A DNA stretch of 64,000 nucleotides. Source: G963665085 sp963665085 (GTDB lineage: Bacteria; Bacteroidota; Bacteroidia; Bacteroidales; JAAAOM01). The stretch lies in NCBI GenBank assembly GCA_963665085.2, contig CAXXXS010000002.1, positions 620,001 to 684,000 on the forward strand, read 5' to 3'. The notes under the pieces were generated by a model. The model was not told the origin of the DNA, made no database searches, and saw only the letters and a list, made by a program, of their open reading frames with translations. Positions 44,840-54,227 of the stretch are shown one piece after another. The stretch's first letter is position 1. The number at the start of each line of letters is the position of its first letter. Both the position numbers and the translations under genes were made by a program.

Positions 44840-46153
44840 TTATTTATACTTCTGATGAAATAATTTTACTCGTCTTTCTAATTCATCCAGTGTATCTAGT
44901 CTAATCTGCGACACACACGCTCTAATTCCCTCAATCTTTTCACTTCCTGTATTTGCCAGAGAAATTGCAGAAATTCCATAAAAAAGTAATCGTTCTATTA
45001 ACTCGAAACTTGTCATTCCCGGATAGGCTATTGTAAAATAAAAACCATCTCCAATATTCTGTTCCCCATCCTTATCATATACTATATAAAATCCATTATC
45101 TAAAAAGATTCTCTTTATTTTCTTTGCCCTAACTTCATACTCTCTCGTTGCCTCCACAAAACTTAACCCACCATCATTTACGGCTTTTAACATAGCTTTT
45201 AATGCATATTGAGAGGAATGACCCGCCCCAGCTGACAATGCATACAAACAACCAAAAATTGCAGCATTTCCAAAAGTACCTATTGAATAACAGGTTTCAA
45301 GATTCTCAAAATACTGATCAAATAAATTGTTTGATATAATCATTGTTGCAACCCTCTCCCCTGCATATGAAAATAATTTAGAACTGGAAAACAACATTAC
45401 ATAATCATCACAAAACTTTGATACACTAGGTTGAAATGGGGCTTTACCCGGGACAGAATAATCTTTTCTATAATCCATTCCAAAATATGCTAAATCCTCA
45501 ATCGGAATTACTTTATACTCTTTGCATAAAGTTCCTATAATTTCAAGTTCTTGTTCTGTTAAACAAACCCATGTTGGATTGTTCGGATTTGAATAAAGCA
45601 CTGAAGATATCTCTCCTGTATCAAATATTTTTCGTAATTGACTCTCTAGTTTCTCTCCTCTAAAATTATACACATCAAATGATTTAAAAGGTATACTCAG
45701 TATCTGGTGTTGCTGCTTGTGTACTGGAAATCCCGGATCTATAAAAAGTGTAGTTTGCCGTTCTTTGAATAATTTTGAACATACCATAAAAGAGATACAA
45801 CTGGCCTGCATGGAACCAACCGTTGGGATAATTCCTTTTGGTGAAACTTCAATATCAACAAACAACGTTAAAAACCGCGACATCTCTTGTTTCAACTCTG
45901 GTAATCCATCTATCATAGCGTATTTTGAGGATACACCATGTCTTAATGCTTCGATAGCAGCTTCAATTCCAACATTGGGAGAATTAAGCCCCGGCACCCC
46001 CATCTCCATATGGAAAAAGGGTACTCCGGTTTCTGCTTCAATCAATTTTGTCAGATATACCAGTTCCCTGATTTTTGCCTTTCCAACTTCCTTTATCCGC
46101 GACTCTTTTATCTTACCGAGAACCAATTCTTTTGAGAAAGGAATATTTGCCAT
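44840..46153 (-). CDS. PLP-dependent aminotransferase, paralogue of the 37-kb enzyme
   Basis: A 437-residue fold type I aminotransferase. FHMEMGVPGLNSPNVGIEAAIEAL, SNPNNPTWVCLTEQELEIIG, IEDLAYFGMDYRKDYSVPG and the PLP lysine in FSSSKLFSYAGERVA match the product of 37049-38353 segment by segment. The pair must come from gene duplication. It ends 120 bases after korD starts (opposite order on the minus strand), so its 2-oxoacid product could be a Kor substrate. It starts 1-2 bases after the GIN lipoprotein stop. Confidence 0.9.
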   Translation of the reverse strand: MANIPFSKELVLGKIKESRIKEVGKAKIRELVYLTKLIEAETGVPFFHMEMGVPGLNSPNVGIEAAIEALRHGVSSKYAMIDGLPELKQEMSRFLTLFVDIEVSPKGIIPTVGSMQASCISFMVCSKLFKERQTTLFIDPGFPVHKQQHQILSIPFKSFDVYNFRGEKLESQLRKIFDTGEISSVLYSNPNNPTWVCLTEQELEIIGTLCKEYKVIPIEDLAYFGMDYRKDYSVPGKAPFQPSVSKFCDDYVMLFSSSKLFSYAGERVATMIISNNLFDQYFENLETCYSIGTFGNAAIFGCLYALSAGAGHSSQYALKAMLKAVNDGGLSFVEATREYEVRAKKIKRIFLDNGFYIVYDKDGEQNIGDGFYFTIAYPGMTSFELIERLLFYGISAISLANTGSEKIEGIRACVSQIRLDTLDELERRVKLFHQKYK

Positions 46154-46154
46154 C

Positions 46155-46877
46155 TTATTCTAATTTTATAAGTGAACCTGTAGAATTTTTCTCAACATCA
46201 ACAATTGGATTTCCTTTGTAAAAAACATTTCCATAGGTATTTAACTTAACAGTCAGTTTGTTTTTTACATTTACATAAACATCTCCTATTCCATCATGAT
46301 TTATATTGCAGCTATTGGCTTCTAATTGATCTGCATAATAAAAACAGGAACCCCATAATCTAAATGAACTAGTGTTTGTTTTTCCTCTAAATGTATATTC
46401 ACCAGTATTACTTGCGCTAACACCCAGACTAACATAATTCACATTAACTGTCAAATCTACAATGCTTATTTTGCTCCAATCTACAATACTTATACTCTCC
46501 ATTTTAAAAGTATCTATGGTACTTAATGTGACAGGCTCCCTAATTATAATTGTTTTTAATGTGGTTGTATGGATTTCTAAATTTACTTTTTTATAGTCCC
46601 TCGTCCAATGATATTTATTATGATTATATAGATACACCGAATTTTCCTCCTGCAATATTTCTATATTAGGAAGCAAATTTTCCCCACAATTAACTGTTAT
46701 GTAATCTACTGTATCTGATACAAGTCCTATCTCAAACACATCCTTAATCTCAACTCTCTCAAAAGACTCTAATTTAATAGTATCTATTGTATCTTCTCCT
46801 GAAATAAATAATGCATTCTTTTCGCATGAAAAGAATGCCAGGATTAAACCTGTTAATATCATTATTCTACCAAGCAT
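46155..46877 (-). CDS. GIN-domain (DUF2807-like) lipoprotein
   Basis: A 240-residue predicted lipoprotein; ATG at 46877 gives a signal peptide with lipobox FFSC near residue 17. The rest is beta-strand-rich with repeating hydrophobic patterns and many Asn/Ser/Thr, like the head, or GIN, domain common in Bacteroidota (for example VERIEIKDVFEIGL-like starts and ISIVDWSKISIVDLTVNVNYV). Likely surface or periplasmic; function unknown. Its start overlaps the end of the PagL-like gene by 11 bases. Confidence 0.75.
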   Translation of the reverse strand: MLGRIMILTGLILAFFSCEKNALFISGEDTIDTIKLESFERVEIKDVFEIGLVSDTVDYITVNCGENLLPNIEILQEENSVYLYNHNKYHWTRDYKKVNLEIHTTTLKTIIIREPVTLSTIDTFKMESISIVDWSKISIVDLTVNVNYVSLGVSASNTGEYTFRGKTNTSSFRLWGSCFYYADQLEANSCNINHDGIGDVYVNVKNKLTVKLNTYGNVFYKGNPIVDVEKNSTGSLIKLE

Positions 46878-47970
46878 ATCCAATCCCCCATTCTAAATAA
46901 TCTGCAATTGCCACCCAATGTGCCTTGACACTTATATTGAACAATAAATGTTCTGAAAAACGATATCGTATTCCTAGTCGATTGGAAATCCTTCCAAAAT
47001 CCTCATAATAATTCCATAGATAAATTCCGGGCTGGATGATAAACGATGTTTTCCCTACAACTGTTTTATAGGATAAATGAGCTGCTATTCTATGGTAAGA
47101 ATCATTTTCAGTAAATTCTATCTTATCAAACTCATACTGTTTTTTTGTTGATTCATCATAAAAGAAATCAAAACCAAAACCATATTCCCTCTTTTTAAAT
47201 TTGATTAGATCTACATCAAAAATTAATGATGTTGCCAGGTAGTTTCCTTTAACACGGTGGGATACCTGCTTAATACCAACAGCAGAAACAACCGTATAGT
47301 AATAATCCTTACTGCGATGAATTTTTTCCGGAAAGATATTTGAATTATAGGGATGTATCTTATAATTCATCCCGATTGAAGAAGTTATTAAATTTAACCC
47401 CTGGTTTGGCACTTTAAATCTTCCATTAGACATATGTGTAAAACTTGCTCCAGCTGTAAAAGATAATTTTGAAAAAGGCTGATATTGAAGGCCTACCGTT
47501 CCCTGAAGAAAAGCATTTATATGAGAACCAATCGATATATTATAATGGTTCTCATACAAATCAAACTTTTCGCTTATATGGGATAATCCAAAACTTAATT
47601 TGTTATAAAATCCTATTTTGCTAGTCCCGATATTTTTCCCCGTTTTCAAAAACATAAAAAGAGCATTTGCCTTTCCAAAAACCTGATCATTAGACAATCC
47701 AGAACGGTAATACCCAAATCCGATATAAGGATACTTATAATCCTCATGCCAATACTTTGATCCATCTGTCTTCCATCCTACATTGAGTTCAAAGCCTTTA
47801 ATATGATCCTCTATATAATACATTATTGATTCATGATGTGGCGCTAAAAATCCATAATGATATTTAACATCTACATACAAATTATTTTTAGGCAACCAAT
47901 TATACTGAGAATAAGAATTTTCTGGAAACAATCCAATACAGGCAAATAATAATAGCCTGATAAAATGCAT
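46867..47970 (-). CDS. Outer membrane acyloxyacyl hydrolase/PagL-like protein
   Basis: A 367-residue exported protein; ATG at 47970 gives a clean signal peptide (HFIRLLLFACIGLFPENSYS). The PagL-like marks are FTHMSNGRFKVPNQGLNLITSSIGMNYKI (about 212-240), in which His and Ser are the expected catalytic residues for lipid A 3-O-deacylation. The remaining C-terminal part looks like outer membrane beta-strands. It probably remodels lipid A at the outer membrane. A GTG start at 48009 would add a poor leader. Confidence 0.8.
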   Translation of the reverse strand: MHFIRLLLFACIGLFPENSYSQYNWLPKNNLYVDVKYHYGFLAPHHESIMYYIEDHIKGFELNVGWKTDGSKYWHEDYKYPYIGFGYYRSGLSNDQVFGKANALFMFLKTGKNIGTSKIGFYNKLSFGLSHISEKFDLYENHYNISIGSHINAFLQGTVGLQYQPFSKLSFTAGASFTHMSNGRFKVPNQGLNLITSSIGMNYKIHPYNSNIFPEKIHRSKDYYYTVVSAVGIKQVSHRVKGNYLATSLIFDVDLIKFKKREYGFGFDFFYDESTKKQYEFDKIEFTENDSYHRIAAHLSYKTVVGKTSFIIQPGIYLWNYYEDFGRISNRLGIRYRFSEHLLFNISVKAHWVAIADYLEWGIGYAW

Positions 47971-48258
47971 ATATTTTTTGTATGGTACAGGTTTCAAAAT
48001 AAAAATCACAATTCAATATTTATTACACAATTTGATTCTATATCATCTAAAATATTCCTATACAGAAACGTTAAGTTATATTCCAAATTATATTTTTTTT
48101 ATGAAACATAAAATAATCTGTTGTGATTTAAGTTTTAAATAAAAGGATATACATAGTTAAAAACAAAAAAACAAGTCATATTATTCAAGATAATGAAGCA
48201 ATTCCGATTATGGATTTACCCCTTTTTATTGTAAATTTATACCACTAAAAATAAAACT

Positions 48259-48897
48259 ATGAAAAACATACTTACACTTTCATTCACCATTCAATTTCTT
48301 TTTTTATTCTGTTTTTCCAGTCTTGCACAAGACACAGAATATTTAATCCCAGTTAATACAGATTTCACTTTTAAAGGTTATGGGGGAATAGAAATAAAAA
48401 GGGGCAATCTAATTGAAGAAAGTTCTACCTTTCTAAGTCTTAAAGGCGGAGCTGTAATAAATAATAAGGTTGGATTTGGACTTACTGCCGGAGCATTTTT
48501 AAGTGACAATAATTTTCCCGGCGTAGGTTCTACTGAATCAACATCAGATGTGCAATTATCTCCAGCCATAGGATATGGAGGTATTTTTGTTGAATATATT
48601 GCGCTAAGTTCAAAAAAAATTCACTTCTCTGTTCCTGTAACAATAGGTCCAGGAATAATAGCCCTTTCTGAAGAACTTGAAATTTCTCCTGGAGTAGAGG
48701 ATGAAGATTTAGTTGAATTTTCACCTTTTTTTGTAATTGAGCCAGGAATTAATCTGGAAGTTAATCTTTTAAAGGAAGTGAAATTCTGTATCGGTGGTTG
48801 TTATCGTTTAGTTTCTGCATCAGATCTTGGCAGGGTAAGTGATAGCGATTTATCTGATTTTATGTTTAACATTGGATTAAAAATAGGTAACTATTAA
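48259..48897 (+). CDS. Outer membrane beta-barrel protein of unknown function
   Basis: A 212-residue protein with a signal peptide (residues 1-23, ending in LAQ). The mature part has alternating hydrophobic strands ending in an aromatic-free NIGLKIGNY, consistent with a small 8-stranded barrel. GFGLTAGAFLSDNNFPGVG and FVEYIALSSKKIHFSVPVTIGPGI are typical strand pairs. It stands alone and shares a bidirectional terminator with htpG. Confidence 0.7.
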   Translation: MKNILTLSFTIQFLFLFCFSSLAQDTEYLIPVNTDFTFKGYGGIEIKRGNLIEESSTFLSLKGGAVINNKVGFGLTAGAFLSDNNFPGVGSTESTSDVQLSPAIGYGGIFVEYIALSSKKIHFSVPVTIGPGIIALSEELEISPGVEDEDLVEFSPFFVIEPGINLEVNLLKEVKFCIGGCYRLVSASDLGRVSDSDLSDFMFNIGLKIGNY

Positions 48898-48928
48898 AAA
48901 AAAGCCGGGCAAATTACCCGGCTTTTTT
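48898..48928. terminator. Bidirectional terminator between the barrel gene and htpG
   Basis: AAAAAAGCCGGG (48898-48909) pairs perfectly with CCCGGCTTTTTT (48917-48928) over a short loop. A and T tracts on both sides serve the two convergent genes. Confidence 0.92.
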
Positions 48929-48929
48929 A

Positions 48930-50978
48930 TTAGATTAAATCTATACTTCGTTTAATAAACTTATTTAGCTCCTCTCCTTTCAACATATTATTTGAAAGTA
49001 ATGCCAAATCTATTAATTGTTTTACTAATTTATTTTCTTTACCAAAGTTTTTAAGAACTACTTCCTTTTTGTCCTTGAACTCAGTAATCTTTTTATCAAG
49101 ATCAGCAATCCTGTCTTTTTCTTCTTGTTTTATCTCTTCTTCTTTTTTCTTTTCATTCGCTTTCTCAAGCTCCGATTTATTCTCTTCAATTGGTTTAATT
49201 CTTTCATTTATTTTCTCAACCTCGCTTCCAACAGCAGATTCTAAATCGGCATTAATCCTGTTAACTAATGGATGATTTGTGTTAATTACAAGATTGTAAC
49301 TATCAGGTAACTCTCCATAGAAATTCATTCCACCGCCGCCCATAGCAGACATTTCTTTCATTCGTCGCATAAACTCTGATTGAGTAATCAATACAGGTGA
49401 ATCTGTTTCGCCCAGATTTTCAAAAACAACCATGAAATTAGCATCGTTTTGAAGCTGGCTTTTGAAAACAGGGGTGAGATTTTCTCTTTGAATTTCTGTT
49501 AACTTCGATTCTGTTTTCTCTTCTTTCTCAATTAATTTATCAACAACATCAGAGTCAACACGTACAAATCGACTGTCTTTTAATTTAGATTCAACATTAT
49601 TAATAAAATGGGTATCAAGCTGACCATCCAATATTAAAACGTCGTAGCCTTTGTTTCTTGCAGCCTCAATAAATGTAAACTGGCCGTCTTTATCTGATGT
49701 ATATAAATATACGAGGGTTTTATTTTTATCTTTTTGATTTTCTTTAATGATGTTTTCATACTCCTCCATGGTGAAGTATTTACCTTCAGTGTTTTTGAAC
49801 AAGAAGAAGGATTTTGCTTTATCATAGAATTTCTCCTCTGTCATCATTCCATATTCGATAAATAACTTCAGATAGTCCCATTTTTTCTCAAACTGCTCTC
49901 TGTCTTTCTTAAAAATCTCTGACAATCTATCAGCAACCTTTTTGGTAATATGATTTGAAATCTTTTTTACATTCTGATCGCTTTGCAGATAACTTCTGGA
50001 TACATTTAATGGAATATCGGGTGAATCAATTACACCGTGTAATAAGGTAAGAAATTCAGGAACGATACCTTCTACAGAATCTGTAACAAATACCTGGTTA
50101 CAATATAATTGAATTTTGTTTTTCTGGATCTCTATATTATTCTTAATCTTTGGAAAGTAAAGGATACCTGTTAAATTGAATGGATAATCTACATTTAAAT
50201 GGATGTTAAATAATGGATCTTCACTCATTGGGTAAAGTTCCCTGTAAAAGCTGGAATAATCTTCATCTTTAAGATCTGCTGGTTTTTTAGTCCAGGCTGG
50301 AGTTGTATTATTAATTACATTATCCTTATCTGTATCAATTTGTTTTCCATCCTTCCATTCTTTCTCTTTTCCAAAAACAACTTCTACGGGTAAGAATTTA
50401 CAGTATTTTTTAAGTAATTCTTCAATCTTGCTTTCTTCCAAGAAATCTTTTGATTCCTCGTCAATGTAAAGAATTACATCAGTTCCCACTGTTTCTTTTT
50501 TAACCTCTGAAATTGTATATTCAGGAGAACCATTACATTCCCATTTAACAGCTTCAGCCCCGTCTTTGTACGATTTTGAAACAACTTCAACCTTATCTGA
50601 AACCATGAATGCTGAATAGAAACCTAACCCAAAATGGCCAATTATTGCATTAGCCTGGTTTTTATATTTTTCAAGAAAATCTTGTGCACTAGAGAAAGCA
50701 ATCTGATTAAGGTACTTTTGCATTTCCTCCTCATTCAGACCTATTCCCATATCAGATACAGTAAGGGTCTTTTTCTTTTTGTCAACAGTAATTGAAATCT
50801 TAGGGTTTGTAACATCTCCTTTATACTCTCCAACATTCGCAAGAGTCTTTAATTTTTGTGTTGCATCTACTGCATTTGAGACTAATTCACGAAGAAATAT
50901 CTCGTGATCAGAATAAAGGAATTTCTTAATGATAGGAAAAATATTCTCGGTAGTAACATCAATTTTTCCGGTTTGCAT
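48930..50978 (-). CDS. htpG: Molecular chaperone HtpG (Hsp90)
   Basis: ATP-dependent chaperone of 682 residues. The N-terminal GHKL ATPase has FLRELVSNAVDATQKLKTLA (about 24-43), ISDMGIG-like VSDMGIGLNEEE (about 75-86) and GHFGLGFYSAFMVSDKVEV (about 113-131). The middle and C-terminal dimerisation domains follow, with a charged KKKEEEIKQEEKDR segment near 605-620 that is longer than in E. coli HtpG. Monocistronic. Confidence 0.97.
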   Translation of the reverse strand: MQTGKIDVTTENIFPIIKKFLYSDHEIFLRELVSNAVDATQKLKTLANVGEYKGDVTNPKISITVDKKKKTLTVSDMGIGLNEEEMQKYLNQIAFSSAQDFLEKYKNQANAIIGHFGLGFYSAFMVSDKVEVVSKSYKDGAEAVKWECNGSPEYTISEVKKETVGTDVILYIDEESKDFLEESKIEELLKKYCKFLPVEVVFGKEKEWKDGKQIDTDKDNVINNTTPAWTKKPADLKDEDYSSFYRELYPMSEDPLFNIHLNVDYPFNLTGILYFPKIKNNIEIQKNKIQLYCNQVFVTDSVEGIVPEFLTLLHGVIDSPDIPLNVSRSYLQSDQNVKKISNHITKKVADRLSEIFKKDREQFEKKWDYLKLFIEYGMMTEEKFYDKAKSFFLFKNTEGKYFTMEEYENIIKENQKDKNKTLVYLYTSDKDGQFTFIEAARNKGYDVLILDGQLDTHFINNVESKLKDSRFVRVDSDVVDKLIEKEEKTESKLTEIQRENLTPVFKSQLQNDANFMVVFENLGETDSPVLITQSEFMRRMKEMSAMGGGGMNFYGELPDSYNLVINTNHPLVNRINADLESAVGSEVEKINERIKPIEENKSELEKANEKKKEEEIKQEEKDRIADLDKKITEFKDKKEVVLKNFGKENKLVKQLIDLALLSNNMLKGEELNKFIKRSIDLI

Positions 50979-51102
50979 ATCACTTAATTTTTAGTTTAAC
51001 ATCAATTTTCAGCCTCCAAAAATTTCAAAGAATATGCCACCGGATTATTACTGTCAATAAGTCACAACAAAATGTAAAATTGACTCAAAGCAGAAAAAAA
51101 TT

Positions 51103-51933
51103 TTAATATTCAAGTTCAATATCCTGATATTCCTGCCAGATACCTTTCTCAAATTTTAAACCATCATAAGAAAAATCAGGCCCATAAAATTGAAAACGGC
51201 CAACATAATTAGGCGATGAAGGAGAAAGGTGATCATATACAATCATATCCATTTTGGAATTGTAACTAAGCTTCATGACTACACGCGCAGAATATTCGAA
51301 CACTAACCTTTTTTTAATTCCTTGTTTTGTTTGAAAAATTGGTTTTCCCAGTGTTATCAAACCATCTTCTGTAATATTTAATACATCAACAACTTTCTTA
51401 CTGGTAAATAAATCATTGGGTATAAACCCCAAAAGAGTGTATACATTTTCGCCTTTATATTTATTATGTAGTACTGAGTAATATAAAGCGCCATACCATT
51501 GATTTGGATAAGAAACTACATCTCCCAGGTTAAGCTGGGTATCCTCATTGTATTTAAACTCAACAGTATTTACTTTTTCTTTTTCTCGATATTGGACAAA
51601 ACAATAAAACTGGTTATACCCATCCATCATTGGAAAATTCCAAGAAAGTATCTTCACTTTTTCATCTTCTGATTTTAAATATCCTATAGATTCTAAGGTA
51701 TCTAATACATAATCAAAAGACTCTTCTTTTGCTAACCATTTTTTTATCTCAATGTAAATTGAATCATTAAGGGTAATGCGTTCATCATCATCAGTGATTT
51801 TTTGGAGCCTTCTAAACTTCTCCTGAACAGAAAGTTCAAATTTTAAATTTTCATTGTCAACCTGACCATATGCTGATAACGATATTGCCAAAATAATTGA
51901 CAAAACCAAAGTAAGTAATTTTGCATTTTTCAT
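51103..51933 (-). CDS. Secreted protein of unknown function, Bacteroidota-type
   Basis: A 276-residue protein with a signal peptide; ATG at 51933 gives MKNAKLLTLVLSIILAISLSAYG. The mature part has KILSWNFPMMDGYNQFYCFVQYR and a C-terminal VMKLSYNSKMDMIVYDHLSPSSP segment. Similar proteins are found in many Bacteroidota without a known function. It lies downstream of the LytTR response regulator on the same strand. Confidence 0.6.
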   Translation of the reverse strand: MKNAKLLTLVLSIILAISLSAYGQVDNENLKFELSVQEKFRRLQKITDDDERITLNDSIYIEIKKWLAKEESFDYVLDTLESIGYLKSEDEKVKILSWNFPMMDGYNQFYCFVQYREKEKVNTVEFKYNEDTQLNLGDVVSYPNQWYGALYYSVLHNKYKGENVYTLLGFIPNDLFTSKKVVDVLNITEDGLITLGKPIFQTKQGIKKRLVFEYSARVVMKLSYNSKMDMIVYDHLSPSSPNYVGRFQFYGPDFSYDGLKFEKGIWQEYQDIELEY

Positions 51934-52011
51934 TGTAACAAAATAAGTATTCTGTTGCAAATTATATACAAAAAAAGAAGAAAATATCTCTAAGGGAAAG
52001 CTTTCTGAATT

Positions 52012-52716
52012 TTATTTTATGATAAGGTTTATATCTCCCATCAGTTTATCTTTGTAAGACTTACCAATTGGTATAGATTTTTTACCTTCTTTTGTTTTGA
52101 TAATTACTGAATTATCTTCAATAATATCAATAGAACTTGTATTTACAATGTATGAGCGGTGAACCCTGGTAAATTTATTTGTGGGTAATTTTTGCTCAAT
52201 GGCCTTCATTGTAAAGTGAATTGTATATTTATCTGAATAAGAATTGAAAATAACATAATTCTCAAGGGCCTCAACCCAAAGAATGTCGTTATAATTTAAG
52301 CGAACGAGGCTTGAGTTCTTTTTAATAAAAATCTCATCCCCTTTTGTATCAATTTTATTCTTATCAAATCTTTCTTGTGCTTTATCAACTGCTTTATAGA
52401 ACCTACCGTATGAAATCGGTTTTAAAAGATAGTCTGTTACATCATACTCAAATGCATTTAGGGCATATTTGTCTTTTGATGAAATAATAATTATCTGGGG
52501 AGGGTTCTTTAATGTATCCAGAAAATCAAGTCCACTCATTTCCGGCATTTCAATATCAAGAAAAATGAGATCAATATCAGTTTCTGCATTGAAAACATTT
52601 ATTGCATTGACGGCATTTTCAAATGTATGGATTAGATTTAAGTTTTCAGTCCTTTCGACAAATTCTTCAATAATTCTTCGAGAAAGTTTGTCGTCGTCGA
52701 TAATGATACAATTCAT
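52012..52716 (-). CDS. LytTR-family response regulator
   Basis: A 234-residue response regulator. The receiver domain (1-120) has the acidic pair IIDDDK, the phosphoacceptor Asp in IDLIFLDIEMPEMSG (about 50-64), and KPISYGRF. The LytTR DNA-binding domain spans about 135-232 (NDILWVEALENYVIF, KFTRVHRSYIVNTSSI). No partner histidine kinase is adjacent. A TATATTTG box lies at 52766-52773 on its strand. Confidence 0.94.
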   Translation of the reverse strand: MNCIIIDDDKLSRRIIEEFVERTENLNLIHTFENAVNAINVFNAETDIDLIFLDIEMPEMSGLDFLDTLKNPPQIIIISSKDKYALNAFEYDVTDYLLKPISYGRFYKAVDKAQERFDKNKIDTKGDEIFIKKNSSLVRLNYNDILWVEALENYVIFNSYSDKYTIHFTMKAIEQKLPTNKFTRVHRSYIVNTSSIDIIEDNSVIIKTKEGKKSIPIGKSYKDKLMGDINLIIK

Positions 52717-52814
52717 AATTTAGTTTTCATCAAAATTTAAACAGCAATCAAAAGATATTTCAAATCAAATATAATAAATTTTCTTTCCCTTTTTTGTACG
52801 ATATGATAATAAAA

Positions 52815-53483
52815 TTAGTTTCTAATTTCTTTATTAAACCTATCTATTATCAAATCTACTTTAGGAATTGTAGTTTTTAACCATTCTATTTTAATAGATT
52901 CTTTTTCTTTTTGAGACAAGTTCCAATCAACTTCACTTTTACGAATTCTGCTTGTCAAACTCTGCAAAATCATAGCTGCAGAGACTGAAATATTAAAACT
53001 TTGTGTAAATCCAAACATAGGTATTTTTAGAAACTCATCCGCATTTTCCAATACTGTTTCAGACAAACCTGTTAATTCTGTTCCAAAAAACAACACTGCT
53101 TTACCTTTATTTATATCAAAATCTTCCAGGTTAGTGCTTACTTTTCCTGGGGTAGTAGCAATAATTCGATAACCATTGTTACGCAAATTATTAATTGCTG
53201 TGAGGGTATTATTCTGATTTCCTTTATAATTATAAAGATTTATCCATTGAGAGGAACCTATTACCACATCAGGATTTATCTGATATTCATTTTTTTGTTC
53301 GATAATATGCAAATCCTGAACGCCTAAACATTCGCAAGTACGAATAACCGCACTTGCATTTTGAGACTGAAAAATATCTTCCAGCGCAACGGTTAGATAT
53401 CGCGTTCTCTGCTCAAGAACGCGATCGAAAAGAGCATTTCGCTCTTCTGTAACGAACTGTATTAAGTACTCTAATAAATCCAC
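52815..53483 (-). CDS. trmH: TrmH/SpoU-family RNA 2-prime-O-methyltransferase
   Basis: SPOUT-class methyltransferase of 222 residues acting on tRNA or rRNA ribose. Motif 1 NASAVIRTCECLGVQDLHIIE (about 37-57), motif 2 AVLFFGTELTGLSE (about 129-142) and motif 3 IPMFGFTQSFNISVSAAMIL (about 152-171) form the trefoil-knot SAM site. The presence of the C-terminal helical tail resembles TrmH, which modifies G18 of tRNA, but the exact target is not certain. Confidence 0.88.
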   Translation of the reverse strand: MDLLEYLIQFVTEERNALFDRVLEQRTRYLTVALEDIFQSQNASAVIRTCECLGVQDLHIIEQKNEYQINPDVVIGSSQWINLYNYKGNQNNTLTAINNLRNNGYRIIATTPGKVSTNLEDFDINKGKAVLFFGTELTGLSETVLENADEFLKIPMFGFTQSFNISVSAAMILQSLTSRIRKSEVDWNLSQKEKESIKIEWLKTTIPKVDLIIDRFNKEIRN

Positions 53484-53551
53484 ACCTCAAAAAATGATAA
53501 AAAAAAAGGAGTACTAACGCACTCCTGTCAAATTTTTGTAAAAAATCTTGC

Positions 53552-53824
53552 TTACTGAACAGCGTCTGCTAATTCACTTCCTGCTTTGAATTTAACAACT
53601 TTTTTAGCTGGGATAGTGATTTCTTTTCCTGTTTGAGGGTTTCTACCAGTTCTAGCAGTTCTTTCCGCTACAGAAAAAGAGCCAAATCCTACTAAAGCTA
53701 CCCTGTCTCCTGCTTTCATTGCGTCTGTTGTAGTCTTTATGAAAGCGTCAAGAGCTTTTTTAGCATCAGCTTTTGTTAAACCAGCTTCAGAAGCCATTGC
53801 ATCGATTAATTGTGCTTTGTTCAT
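53552..53824 (-). CDS. hup: HU-family DNA-binding protein
   Basis: A 90-residue nucleoid protein. NKAQLIDAMASEAGLTKADAKKALDAF at the N-terminus, VGFGSFSV and the DNA arm RTGRNPQTGKEITIPAKKVVKF (about 59-80) are typical of HU. It has its own strong promoter at 53879-53909. Confidence 0.97.
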   Translation of the reverse strand: MNKAQLIDAMASEAGLTKADAKKALDAFIKTTTDAMKAGDRVALVGFGSFSVAERTARTGRNPQTGKEITIPAKKVVKFKAGSELADAVQ

Positions 53825-53878
53825 AATTACAATTTTTTAGGGTTAGAAATAATATTTCTTTATGTTCATAATTAATAC

Positions 53879-53909
53879 AAATATAGACTATTTCTTAAGT
53901 CTAGCAAAT
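53879..53909 (-). promoter_or_regulatory. Promoter of hup, exact Bacteroidota consensus
   Basis: Read on the minus strand: TTTG (53909-53906), 19-base spacer, TATATTTG (53886-53879). This is a perfect TTTG-N19-TAnnTTTG match, giving a leader of about 45-50 bases. Confidence 0.75.
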
Positions 53910-54066
53910 TTCGCCCCCATTATTTACCTGTTTTTTTAATATTTTGTTAAAAAGTCACTTTTTTTTTCATCTAAAATTAAATATCTCGAAACAAAGGAGA
54001 TACAGTGACATTAAAATTTTAATTAGAAATTTGAGTCAAAAAATTTTTAAAACAAAAAATTAGTTT

Positions 54067-54074
54067 TACTTTTG
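54067..54074 (+). promoter_or_regulatory. -7 box of the tRNA-Ser gene
   Basis: TACTTTTG is an exact TAnnTTTG match ending 5 bases before the tRNA, placing the transcription start at or next to the mature 5-prime end. No good TTTG was found 19 bases upstream. Confidence 0.5.
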
Positions 54075-54079
54075 CCGAC

Positions 54080-54167
54080 GGAGAAATGGCAGAGTGGTCG
54101 AATGCGGCGGTCTTGAAAACCGTTGTACCGCAAGGTACCGGGGGTTCGAATCCCTCTTTCTCCGCCA
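54080..54167 (+). tRNA. tRNA-Ser (anticodon UGA)
   Basis: Acceptor arms GGAGAAA and TTTCTCC, discriminator G and an encoded CCA (54165-54167). The anticodon loop CTTGAAA within GGTCTTGAAAACC gives UGA. The long variable arm TTGTACCGCAAGGTACC and the T arm GGGGGTTCGAATCCCTC confirm a class II serine tRNA. Confidence 0.96.
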
Positions 54168-54208
54168 ACAAAAAGGCCTGGTTCAAATTCTGAATCAGGC
54201 CTTTTTGT
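54168..54208 (+). terminator. Terminator shared by tRNA-Ser and purB
   Basis: ACAAAAAGGCCTGGTTCA (54168-54185) pairs with TGAATCAGGCCTTTTTGT (54191-54208) over a 5-base loop with one G-T pair. It begins right after the tRNA CCA and lies 20 bases from the convergent purB stop. Confidence 0.9.
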
Positions 54209-54227
54209 TTTATGATAGATTACGTTC

